Below are positions 32,593-42,784 of a stretch of 64,000 nt of DNA, in pieces (the first letter of the stretch is position 1; each line of letters begins with the position of its first letter). The notes under the pieces are model-generated. The model was not told the origin of the DNA. It saw only the letters and a list, made by a program, of their open reading frames with translations, and did not search any database. The position numbers and the translations under genes were made by a program. This DNA comes from Ampelomyces quisqualis (Eukaryota > Ascomycota > Dothideomycetes > Pleosporales > Phaeosphaeriaceae), in contig JAGTXZ010000010.1 of NCBI GenBank assembly GCA_018398575.1, positions 992,001 to 1,056,000 on the forward strand, written 5' to 3'.

Positions 32593-34011
32593 ACACGTCT
32601 TCTTTTCTATATTCTTGTCATCTATCCACCATTTTGTCGCGGTATACCTCTTTTGGGCTTTGATCGCTGGCACTGGGTTGCCTCTGCTGTCACTTGGGTT
32701 TTGCATATGTTCTCTCCTCTGCATTGTTGGAGTCTCGCATCGTCGCGCTGGCGACATGCACTTTCGATACCTCACACTCTTGGAGTTAGACGGCGTTTCA
32801 TGGATTGCACGACTGATGCGGTTGGATATGGGATGAGGAATAGGTCAGGATAGGTCCCACGACGTCGTAGCACTGTCTCCCCTTATTGATTCAAAAGCAC
32901 TCGTAAAATACATTTGTCCTTGACTCTGCGCGCCTGGTGAATTCTTCTGCCTCTAAACGACTCTCACGGTCCAAGATTCTCAAGTAGAATTGACCCCCCC
33001 AACCTTGCCCTTGTCCAGGACTCTAGATTTCCGCGAGCAAGTAAAGGGCCCCCAGACGGTAGCTCTATGCGGCGCAAATCGCAAGTTCATTGGCGCGCCA
33101 GGGGTCTACTATTGATCAAGTCGGCCGCCTGGCTACGATCTAATCATTTGAAGCAGCGAGAAAAGGTCCGGGCGTCTACGATATACGTATCGGGTCTGAC
33201 CTCGTACTCACCGTATTCTCCGTGGCTACAACACCCAGGCGCCAGGGCATGTTCCCTCTTCTATCTAGCTCAAGCATACCTGACACAGCTTCACTCAAAC
33301 CCAAGTACACATGTACCGTCTCGGCAGCATGTACGTTGTTTACTAGTACTTGCTGCTGGCGTAATCTATGGCCGTACTGGTGTCGCTGGATAAGGTTTGG
33401 GATGACTAGGACTTCCTATGCAGGGCAATGCATGCTTTGTGCATGCTCCTCTCGGACCGATAGTACGCCTGTGCATGCTTGTTCTATCAAATGCCTTTCA
33501 GTTCCCCAGATGAATACCACCTACCTACGGAGACACGACTTCCTTCTTGCAGCACTTCGCCATGACATGCAAGCGACGGGCTATGACGTCGACGTTTCGA
33601 GCAGGTGCTTCCGAGGCGGCCAACCTCAAAGCAGCCCTGTAAGCGCCGGCTTACGGGAGAGAATAGCCTTTGCGTCATGGTCGCTATCCATCGCAATGCG
33701 AATTCGCGCATGCCTCCACCAACCTGTCTAGAGGCGGAACCTCCGGACCAATTCAACAGTATAGGTGATGCAGATGTTCCACCACATATCATAGCGAGCG
33801 CGCACTATTCGATAACCGCGTCGAGGTACGGAGTAGTCTTGTTTACTTCCGCAGTATTCCGCAGCAACACTTGAGTGCCTGGAGGTTTCTCCGTGTAACT
33901 TGGGTTGTGTCGTAACCGAGCTTGAGGCATTGAGCGCGTTGTTGTCGCGCATTCAGTCACAGCCAGCGACCAGGGTACATACATGCAATTTCATGAGCAG
34001 TCAACACCAAC
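32593..34011. other. Intergenic, 1.4 kb
   Basis: 3' region of RNR2 and promoter of the WD40 gene. It holds a TACGGAGTAG motif at 33,827-33,836 and a TACGGAGA near 33,525. No frame has a convincing protein, and no repeat was seen. One of the longest gene-free stretches in the gene-rich part. Confidence 0.5.
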
Positions 34012-37000
34012 ATGGCGGACGTACTATCCAAGGTTAAGGTGGCGGCCCCACAGAGGACTGAAACTTCCTTCTATGGGCAGGAGAGCGCCTTCTCGACCAC
34101 AGCAGAGGGTACGTCGTACGCCAGTGTACCTGGACGGTTCACAATACAGCCAGAAGAGGTGCAAATGCTCATCTCAACGCCCCCAGGCCCATTGAGCAAC
34201 AAGAAGCTCGCCGCGAAGCTCCGCAGTCCCACGTCGCTATCTGCAGTACCCAATGACACAACTAGTCGTGGTAGCGCCAAGGGAAGGAGGCCGTCGGAAG
34301 CAGCCATAGATCCGCTCTCGCAAGTATGTCCACAATCAGGCAGCATTCAAGCAAAAAGAGTGGCTGACACACGCATACAGCAAATCCTCCAAAGAACAAC
34401 CACCTCACCGGCCATACACAAGCTCCGATCGCAAACGACAGATGGCGTGCCCAGTCAGACGCCCACGTTGCCCAACGAAGCGAATGTGGACAAGAAACAG
34501 AGTGGGGAGGCGCAACGCGACTCGAGTGGGGCATACAAGGCAGACAAGAAGTGAGTGTGCAGTTCCATCAGCATTCATGATGCCACGCGCACGTGGAGCA
34601 ACGGCCGATCGCCTTTCTGGCTATTCGTGTTGATACGCTTTGCCTGTGGTCGGCGCGACACCACGTCTCACCGCGTTAGGTTGAGGCCGAGCACTTGCCG
34701 AGACGAGGCTGACCACCATCGCAGGAAGGTATCGTTCCTCAGCCGCTTCATTGGAGGCAACAGGAAGAAAGGCGCCCCAGATACTGCAAGCGACAATGGC
34801 ACCGAGGCCGACAGTTCAAGACCCGAGGGTATGGACGCACAGTTGTATGTCGAGAACCTCGGCTTCAGCCCAAAGGTACCGCAGCCGCCAGCGTACATCA
34901 AGGTACGCTCGAGGTTCAAGAAGAACAAGGAGTTTGATCGTGTGTTTCTGGCACAGGAGCTACGTTCAGGATCCGACAAGAAGAGTGCGCCTGCCGCTGG
35001 GTCCAATCCTGCACCTCAGTCTGGATCAGCCGCCACACAGAACCCCGTTTGGTCGACTGAATTCAGCAGAGATGGACGATACCTGGCCGCTGGCGGTCAG
35101 GACAGAGTGGTCCGCGTCTGGGCAGTGATAGCGAGTCCAGAAGATCGGGAATGGCACGAGCGGTCCGACGGCGACCCGCCCGAGCCTGAAGTTGAGGCTC
35201 CGAGGAATCTGAGCGCACCTGTCTTTCAGCAGAATATCTTTCGAGAGTATCATGGTCATACCTCAACGATTCTAGACTTGAGCTGGAGTAAGGTATGTTG
35301 AAAAGCAAGAAGTCGTATCTGGCACGGCTGACGAATACAAGAACAATTTCCTCCTTTCATCTTCCATGGACAAGACTGTGCGACTGTGGCACATCAGTCG
35401 CAACGAGAATCTTTGTGTCTTTAAGCACTCCGACTTTGTACCCTCCATTCAATTCCATCCTACCGACGACCGATTCTTCCTTGCTGGATCACTTGATGCG
35501 AAGCTAAGGCTGTGGAGTATTCCAGATAAGAGTGTGGCGTTTAGTGTCACAGTCCCGGACATGATTACCGCCGTCAGCTTTACCCCAGATGGAAAGACCT
35601 GCATAGCAGGAACTTTGGGGGGTCTTTGCATGTTCTACGACACTGAGAAGCTGCGGTGGCAAGCTCAATTACATGTGAAGTCGACCAGAGGCCAGAACGC
35701 GAAAGGCAGTAAGATTACAGGAATTCAAGCGAAATATTGGCCACCAGGAAGCCAAAGTGGCGAGGTCAAACTCCTCATATCCAGCAATGATTCAAGACTG
35801 CGCTTATACAACTTCAGAGACAAGAGTTTGGAGATGAAGTTCAGGGGACACGAGAACAACTGCAGCCAGATACGAGGCTCTTTTGCAGACAGTAGTGGCC
35901 ACATCATTTGCGGAAGCGAAGATCGCAAGGCGTACATCTGGTCAACAACCGCACCGCAAGGCGAGAAAAGGGACCAACGTCCCGTGGAGATGTTTGAAGC
36001 CCACAACTCGATCACTACATGCACGGTCATCGCCCCGATACAGACCAGGCAACTACTCAGTGCATCAGGAGATCCGATATATGACCTTTGCAACCCTCCT
36101 CCAGTCACCTTGGTGTCGAGGGCAGGATCAGTCGTCTCGTCGCGAGCGCCCGCCGACGCCGGTCATGCTCCGCCTACGCCTGCTTCGGCTGAGACCAACT
36201 TCACCCCAGCCGCTCAGACACCGGCTTACGTTGCAAGATCCGCACACCTAGATGGTAATATCATTGTTACCGCAGATCACACAGGAGCGATCAAAGTGTT
36301 CAGGCAAGATTGTGCTTTCACTAAGCGTTTGCGAATGAGTGAGGCATGGGATACTGGGTCACTTAGGAAAGCAAGTTCCAAATTGGGACGACCAAGCAGT
36401 ATCCTGTCGCGTACCAGCCATTCGCGAAGAAGCAGCATATCGACACAGCCGCCTAACGACCGCATCATGACTTGGCGGCAGGGCATCTCGCACGGTAGCT
36501 TTGATTCCAACAGTTCACTGCCACGCCGTAGTGCCTCACCGCGCAAATCACTAGCCCGCTTCAGCCTGACCTCGATTCGTCATCCAGACTCACCTAATCT
36601 ACGGCCTACACAGAAGAATGACAGTCTTGCCTCTAGACATAGTGGTACCCCGAAAACCTCCACATCGATGGAACGCACAGTCTCGCAAAGTGCATCACAA
36701 TTGGAGACATCGATGCCCCCGCATATGCTAGCACCCGAGCAAACTCGGTCACCTGGGATGAACTAGCTCGCCTCTGCACAGAATCCAATGGCAGTATACA
36801 ACGGTCAAAGCTGGATGTTCTGGACAGGTCGTGACAAGAGCATCCTTAAATCCAATAACGAGAACGAGCGACCGAGTTTGGATCCGCGTACGAGCCAAGT
36901 CAGTCAAATCAGTAAATTGACGAGCGAGCTTATGCTCAGCGATCAAGAGCACGATGAAGATGCGGTTAGCAGAGGAGACAGGAGCGAAATCAATTGCACG

Positions 37001-37144
37001 ATTTGTGGTGGTGCGGAATTCAAAGTTAAATTCATTGATGGCGAGAAGGTATTGGCGTGTGAAAGGTGTGGGAGTACAGTTGATGACGAAAGAGAGAAAG
37101 GACAAATAGAAGATCCGACTGCGTATAGGGGGTTTCATACATGA
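34012..37144 (+). CDS. WDR44/Dgr2-like WD40 protein with in-frame TAG
   Basis: Exons 34,012-34,550, 34,725-35,292 and 35,342-36,766 (843 residues to a TAG at 36,764-36,766), with introns of 174 and 49 bp. The N-terminus is disordered. A WD40 propeller follows, with S-R-D-G-R-Y-L-A-A-G-G-Q-D-R-V-V-R-V-W, S-S-S-M-D-K-T-V-R-L-W-H, H-S-D-F-V-P-S-I-Q-F-H-P, and I-I-C-G-S-E-D-R-K-A-Y-I-W, as in the WDR44/Dgr2 family. After the TAG, the same frame stays open for 125 more codons. These read N-G-Q-S-W-M-F-W and a C-x2-C-G..C-x2-C-G zinc ribbon, then stop at 37,144. I find no intron of plausible length and splice sites that removes the TAG and keeps the frame. Either the stop is read through, an unseen splice occurs, or the gene lost its C-terminus. 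Metazoan WDR44 binds Rab11; the fungal role is uncertain. Confidence 0.8.
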
Positions 37145-37837
37145 GTAACCCTTAGTAAACATATGCATGTTGGTCAAAAGTTCTCATCACTTCCTGGCAC
37201 GTACGAGTGAAAACTAATCTAGAGCTTTGTACAGCGACCAGGCAAATCAAACCAACTACAACCAGATTCAAGCCGGTCAGAGTTAGGTTCTCAGATCCCA
37301 GTCATCGTCGATCGTATGCGTCAGAACGCGGCAGGTTATAGGCGAATCTTGGCATCAACACATTAATGGTGCGCCACCAGGACAGCGATTCGGATCCGGA
37401 GCGTCGGTATGTTATGCACTGCAATCTAGCAGTTTGCCATGTAAACTTTGTCTTTGTGCGAGAAGTAATCGAGCCATCGATCGATGGTTCTGACCAACAT
37501 GGCTGCGGCTGCATTCGTTGATACAAAGGATTCATCATCAAATGGATATCTCTGCCTCGCTCTACTCCCATGGTCGTCTACACTCACGTCAACAGAAACC
37601 AACCACTACTACCATGAAGTTCCTCATCCCAACCCTCCTCAGCCTCGCCGTCCCTTTTCCCCCAAAAGGTCCTCACGCGCGCCGTCTGCGAAACAGGCAT
37701 TTAAATACCACAGTACACTATTGACCCAAACTCGATTCACACTGATTGCATTCTCCCTCCAAAGACACTGGCCCGTTACTCCTCCACATCGCTTTCCCCA
37801 GCTCGCGCCTACCTACCCTCACCCTCCCCACCCAAAA
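37145..37837. other. Intergenic between convergent genes, 693 bp
   Basis: The WD40 gene (+) and the small basic protein gene (-) end towards each other here. No gene or repeat is convincing. Confidence 0.45.
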
Positions 37838-38314
37838 CTAGATTCCTCCCCCCGCGCCGCCCTTGTTCTGCCTCTGCTTGCCCACTTCTCTCATCCTCTT
37901 CTTGAACTCGTTCTTTCCCACCATTTTTCGCAATTGCTTCGTCTTCTCCGCTAGCGACTTCTTCTTTTGCTCGGATATGTCCTTGAGGCGCGCCTTCTCC
38001 GTCTCTAGGTCTTTGGTCGACAGCTTTAAAGATTCAATGCGGTCGGTTTGGAGTTGGCGGTTGACTGCGGGGTCGGGGACGGGAGTCGCATCTTGGGCGC
38101 TTGGTGGGCAGATTGGTGCTGCGGGTTTATTTGCTGGTTGCGTGGGATGTTGGAGGGGATGAGGATGAGGCTCTGAGATTTTTTGTCCGCTCTTGTGTGC
38201 AGTTGGAGTTGCTGGAGGGTCCTGTGTTTGGACGCGAGGTTGCTCTGGAGCTTTGGACCGTTCTGCTGCGGAGCTGGCATCACGATAATGCTTTTTCGTG
38301 TACTTTTTCGGCAT
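37838..38314 (-). CDS. Small basic coiled-coil protein
   Basis: This single-exon frame of 158 residues starts M-P-K-K-Y-T-K-K-H. A Pro/Gln/His-rich disordered middle follows. The strongly basic, helical C-terminal third contains D-L-E-T-E-K-A-R-L-K-D-I and F-K-K-R-M-R-E-V-G-K-Q-R, ending in a Gly tail. The composition suggests a nuclear or nucleolar RNA-associated protein, but I do not recognise the family. Codon use and the clean frame with its own ATG support it as a real gene. Confidence 0.6.
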   Translation of the reverse strand: MPKKYTKKHYRDASSAAERSKAPEQPRVQTQDPPATPTAHKSGQKISEPHPHPLQHPTQPANKPAAPICPPSAQDATPVPDPAVNRQLQTDRIESLKLSTKDLETEKARLKDISEQKKKSLAEKTKQLRKMVGKNEFKKRMREVGKQRQNKGGAGGGI

Positions 38315-38838
38315 GGTAGCAGAGTGTAATTAATTTGGGTGTTTGTGGCTCTGGTAGAGGCTGACTCAAGAATAGTTGGGTAGTTTTGTAAAAATTGTGG
38401 TGCTCCCCGACAATGGAGAGTGAAAGGCTGGAGTGCGCGCTAACGCGGTGACAACGACGACAACAAAAACAAAAACAACACGTAATGCCCTTGTATGATT
38501 CACCTTTATGGCTGCCTTTAGACTATTCTGCATTCAGTATGGATACTGCGTCATCGCGTGCCTTGGTCTGATATAATTCTGAGCGCTTCCGTTTCTCCTG
38601 CTCCTCACCACATCACTGCGCCTACCGCACTCGACTCCCCGTATCCCAGCACTGAAGTTTTTGCTCTGAGAAATCAGCCATACGAGTCTCAGCATATGCA
38701 CATAGGCGATCTGTTAGCAAACCCTGGAGGTTACGGTCTTGCGCTTGCTAACAAGGCTTCAGTCCGGCTCAAAAGCAACGGCATTTCAAACATTTGTTCC
38801 TACAAGCTCGACAGAACAACAACCGCAAGTCTTACCGG
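38315..38838. other. Intergenic, divergent promoter region, 524 bp
   Basis: Lies between the small basic protein gene (-) and the large coiled-coil gene (+). An A-rich CAACAACAAAAACAAAAACA tract at about 38,457-38,480 is present. The frame of the next gene is open upstream of its first ATG to about 38,794, so a further 5' exon is possible. Confidence 0.4.
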
Positions 38839-41691
38839 ATGTCGAACAAAGAGTACTGGCCTGCGATACCAGGAGCCTTCTCTTCGTATCGCGAGGATGG
38901 AACATCTGACACAGGGAGCTCAGACACAGAATCCGTGGTTCAGGAAGCTCCGCGCGGTCCTGGCTCTCCGATGATACCGGCACTTCCCAACCTAGATGAC
39001 CCAGTCAAAGCTCTAGTTGAAGCATTCGACATCAAGAATCCAAAAGACTTTCATCGCGCCAGGGAGTTTGTGTACGGTGAGACAAACGCGTTCAGAAATG
39101 AGGTGGAGGCCGCGCTTCAAAAAGCCGCTGCGGTTATCTATGGCGAAAACAAACCAGCTTCCGCTTCACAAGTTCGACCCGCTAATCCAAGTGGCATATC
39201 GCCTGTCGTGGAAAAGACATACCACAACGTACCGACTGCGTCGACATTCTCATTCCACATAAATCGTACGCAAGCGCCATCGCAGCCTCCCAAGGTTTCT
39301 CCATGCAATATACCAGCAACCCGGCCACCACTATCACTGTTCGAAACTGCGGCCTTGAGCGCATCAAAGGGCACAGGACTATTCGGCAACGTCCCAGTCG
39401 GCGTGTCGCAGGGCTCGCTCTTTGGCACGAACCCATCCGGTGAACCACCACGCCCATTGTTTGGAGTCAATCCAGTCAACCAATTGTTCGGAAGCAATTC
39501 AAATCATCAGTCGCAAGGTCCATTGTTTAGGACGAACACAGCAAACAGGTTGCCAGGGTCGCTGTTTGATACTACTCCAAACTTCCAGTCGCGAGGCTCA
39601 CAGCCTGGCCAGTCTCCGATCACAGATGTACGAGACCTTGTCTTGAGCAATGCTTCTCAAGTCGACGCATCGCCACGTTCCCTGTTTGGCAACAGTCCGG
39701 TGGATACGTCTGAAAATCCAGACCAGTCGAAAGCTCTCGACGAAGCAACCATGTTTGAAATGCGCAAGTGTTTATTCCGCCCTAATCCTACGGAAATCTT
39801 CGATAAACCCTTGGCCAATACCCATTCTCTCGGTTCGCAAGGGCAGTATCCTTTTTTTCGCCCTGTGAGCACGTTTCCGGCCTCCACTTCGATTAGCGTT
39901 CCAGATCTATTGGCACGGCGGTCCAGCTGTACAATTTTTGAATACACATGGCAATCTGAGGAATCGATGGGTAGCAGCATACTGTCACTATTTCAACAAC
40001 TTCTCCCCTTCTGTGATCGCATTGGCGGCGCAGACATGAGAAAGTACAAAGAAACTCATGGGAATCTTTCTGGGCTGAGAATAGATGGCCTGGAGATCAG
40101 CTCACCAGGAGAATTCATAAAAGCTGTGGAACCGAGCTTTTTCACAGTCCAAAGCAAGCCTGGCGAGCCTTCATACGTCCTATCTATGTTGTATAAGAAC
40201 ATCATAACTTTCGCAGACCGCGTCATGTTCATGAATACAGAAAAGCTTGCTTACAAGATGGATGTACTCAGAATGGAGAATATGGCTGGAAATTCGTCCT
40301 ATTCGCCCACTGTTTTACACGGATTAGACGACGCGAAAGAACTGACACAGCGTGACCTGGAGGAGATTGAAGCCGGGCTCAACCAAGTACAAAACACCTT
40401 CATCTCTCATGTAATCGAAGCATTGTCAATCATCTCAAAACACAAAGAGTCACATTGTCCAAACTCTGTCTCTCCCAACTTTGCCCAGCAGGAATCGCTT
40501 CGGCGTCGGCTGGAAGCGGAGCTCAAAGCGACGAGGCTAGATCTCATAGAGGCACATTCCGAATCGCAAATGCTCGAAAAGGAAATGAACAGCTTGCAGG
40601 ATACCTGCGATGCTGCCAAGAAGTACACGGCGGACAAAGTGAAGGAGCTACAAAGCACACATCGCAGCCAGATCAACAACCGGCTCTCGGAATGCACGCG
40701 CGACCATGAAGCCGCGTTGCGCAAACTGAAGGAGCGATACAGGGATCGTATTAACGACGCTGAAGCTAAAGTAAGATTGTATCAGAAAGTTACCTTTCGA
40801 AACGGGAAGCTGGAGATGATGATCAAGAAGTCGGAAGACGAAAAGGCTGAGGTGCTGTTAGCCAAGGCCGCCGTGGAGAAAAAGTTGCAAGACCTTGAAG
40901 CCGAATCGAGAGTTTGGCTGAGTTACAAGGACGCATATGAGCAGATCAAGGCCGAGAACGAACAGCTTCAGGGCGACTATAACGACGTCGTAATCGAGCG
41001 AGATGAGCTGCGAAATCCCAGCGACACGTCAACTAACCAGAACCTGATCGGCACTGTACGGGAAACGTCTGTTCTGTATGCGGCTGGAGGTACTTTACAA
41101 TCGTACGATCAAGATCTTGAGTTTCTGGAGACCTACTGGAGCAGACAAGAGCAGTTCGCTGAGGTGGCAGTCCGAGACACCGCTGCTGAGATCGAAGATC
41201 TCGATGCTCAAATCAACGAAATTACGCGACAACTCAGTGCTCTGACAGCGCCGGATGAGCTTTCCAGCGAGGATGAAGAGGAAAATGAGACAGATGGTAC
41301 GACTGTGGTAACAGTGGCCGGAGAGACGGATATGGAGCCATCAGCCCCAGAAGAAGTTGGTCATCCTCAACTACTCGACACGTTAGTAAGCTCTCTACCA
41401 CGTGAAGATAGCCATTCGCAAGCAGCCAACTCCATTCCTACCGCTCCAAGGGGAATGCGAAAAACCATTTGGGCGGACAAGGCCGCCATAGTTCCGAATG
41501 GCAAAGAGAGAATGGGTCATGGTTTTGCTCAGTCGTCTTACCAGGGACACGGAGTGTCCACCATTAAGGAAATGTCGCGCATAAACACTGGAGCAGCACA
41601 AGGTGAGATCGACAATAAGATCAGGTTTGACCAGGTAATGACTGGCCTGGACGGGCGGGTGTATCAGAGGCTTGATAAGCCACAAGGTTAG
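38839..41691 (+). CDS. Large protein with FG-like repeats and coiled coil
   Basis: This frame encodes 950 residues from the first ATG, M-S-N-K-E-Y-W-P. Residues about 170-330 carry spaced L-F-G motifs with Asn/Pro/Ser/Gln-rich spacers (G-L-F-G-N, S-L-F-G-T-N-P, P-L-F-G-V-N-P, Q-L-F-G-S-N, S-L-F-G-N-S-P, plus the variants L-F-R-T-N and L-F-D-T-T), in the style of FG nucleoporins. A globular part follows. From about residue 530 to 800 there is a long charged coiled coil, then an acidic segment (S-S-E-D-E-E-E-N-E). The mixture resembles a nuclear-pore or spindle-associated protein, but I cannot assign a family, and a lineage-specific gene is possible. Two further coiled-coil genes follow on the same strand. 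Confidence 0.7.
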   Translation: MSNKEYWPAIPGAFSSYREDGTSDTGSSDTESVVQEAPRGPGSPMIPALPNLDDPVKALVEAFDIKNPKDFHRAREFVYGETNAFRNEVEAALQKAAAVIYGENKPASASQVRPANPSGISPVVEKTYHNVPTASTFSFHINRTQAPSQPPKVSPCNIPATRPPLSLFETAALSASKGTGLFGNVPVGVSQGSLFGTNPSGEPPRPLFGVNPVNQLFGSNSNHQSQGPLFRTNTANRLPGSLFDTTPNFQSRGSQPGQSPITDVRDLVLSNASQVDASPRSLFGNSPVDTSENPDQSKALDEATMFEMRKCLFRPNPTEIFDKPLANTHSLGSQGQYPFFRPVSTFPASTSISVPDLLARRSSCTIFEYTWQSEESMGSSILSLFQQLLPFCDRIGGADMRKYKETHGNLSGLRIDGLEISSPGEFIKAVEPSFFTVQSKPGEPSYVLSMLYKNIITFADRVMFMNTEKLAYKMDVLRMENMAGNSSYSPTVLHGLDDAKELTQRDLEEIEAGLNQVQNTFISHVIEALSIISKHKESHCPNSVSPNFAQQESLRRRLEAELKATRLDLIEAHSESQMLEKEMNSLQDTCDAAKKYTADKVKELQSTHRSQINNRLSECTRDHEAALRKLKERYRDRINDAEAKVRLYQKVTFRNGKLEMMIKKSEDEKAEVLLAKAAVEKKLQDLEAESRVWLSYKDAYEQIKAENEQLQGDYNDVVIERDELRNPSDTSTNQNLIGTVRETSVLYAAGGTLQSYDQDLEFLETYWSRQEQFAEVAVRDTAAEIEDLDAQINEITRQLSALTAPDELSSEDEEENETDGTTVVTVAGETDMEPSAPEEVGHPQLLDTLVSSLPREDSHSQAANSIPTAPRGMRKTIWADKAAIVPNGKERMGHGFAQSSYQGHGVSTIKEMSRINTGAAQGEIDNKIRFDQVMTGLDGRVYQRLDKPQG

Positions 41692-41953
41692 ACGGGTCCG
41701 ATGTACGACGAAAGATGAGTAGTTGGAGGAATACGATTTTGCTGTGTCTATCTTGCGTATGGAAGAATGTGCCAGGTTCGAGTTTCTACTTTCAAGTCAG
41801 ATGAAGTAGGCGTTCTCCCCAATACCATGCAATTTGCTCAATCCAAAATCTCCCTAAACATTGTCCCCAAAGCATCAATTTCCGATCAGTCGAGCCCACA
41901 CCTGAGGTGATTTACCGACTTGTAAATAGACTGTTAAAGATGCAGCCAAAGCC

Positions 41954-42486
41954 ATGACCAAGCAGACACATGTTAACAGGCTCGAAGTAGACCTCAAGCA
42001 GGTGACGAAGGAGCGCGTTAACCTAAGTAGTACGTTTGAACAAACTACAGCAAGAATTCGATTGCTCCTGCTTCAGTACAGTCAGCAGGCTCTGTCAATA
42101 AATTTTCGCCTGTCGAGAAGCTCAAAAAGGAGCTGCAGCAGCATGAAAGCGCCATTGTGGTATATGATCGCCTACTGAAGACGGCATCCGCCAAGAAGAG
42201 CGACGCGCAGGAACTCATGGACAGAATCGATGCCCAGGTAATCGCCCTTGAGAGTCAGTCTAGAAATACTTGTGTGAATCGATGGTATATGTTTGGCCTG
42301 CATGTGACCGATGGCAGGTCATTGCTGGGCCTGGTCCAGCACACAGGTGCTTCGGATGACGATCATCACGCGTTCGAATTTCGCATGACTAGGATTTCTT
42401 CGATGTCAAAGGGTGTGATTGAGCGGTGCGCAGCTGGACTCCCGAGTCTCGTGGAGATTCGTGAGCAAAGCGCCACGCGAGTCTAG
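41954..42486 (+). CDS. Small coiled-coil protein, two exons
   Basis: Exon 1 41,954-42,029, a 47-bp intron (GTACGT..TTCAG, 42,030-42,076), exon 2 42,077-42,486; 161 residues. The splice joins E-R-V-N-L-S to Q-S-A-G-S-V-N-K-F and restores a continuous heptad-like stretch (V-E-K-L-K-K-E-L-Q-Q-H-E) up to about residue 80. The remainder has no recognisable domain. Codons in frame upstream of the ATG (D-A-A-K-A, after a TAG that could be a splice acceptor) hint that a 5' exon is missing. It may be a shortened relative of the coiled-coil genes on either side. Confidence 0.45.
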
Positions 42487-42784
42487 CGCACATATCTAGT
42501 AGTCTTGATCAATCAGAACCCTGTTCATGGAGACTGCCAAGCAATCTATTCAACCAATGATTTGCTAGCAAGAGCCTCTTTTCCAAGGTGGGCCTGCGGT
42601 GCAACGCCTGATCACGTGCCCCCGCGTGATATCGAATGCGCCCCGAATCAGAACACACACTCTCACCACGAGCGACACGCGCGCCCGCAGACCGAGCCCT
42701 TGTCCCCACTGCAATTGTAGTGCCAAGGTAGAAGGTAGGTTTCTGAGCAGACAGAAAAGACGAAATAGTACTGACGCGTACTAG

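Noticed and set aside
32086..32775. 229-codon minus-strand frame opposite RNR2
   Set aside because: Antisense of the highly conserved ribonucleotide reductase exon.
33067..33731. Overlapping plus-strand frames between RNR2 and the WD40 gene
   Set aside because: Translations are compositionally odd and start without context; no splice sites give a longer protein.
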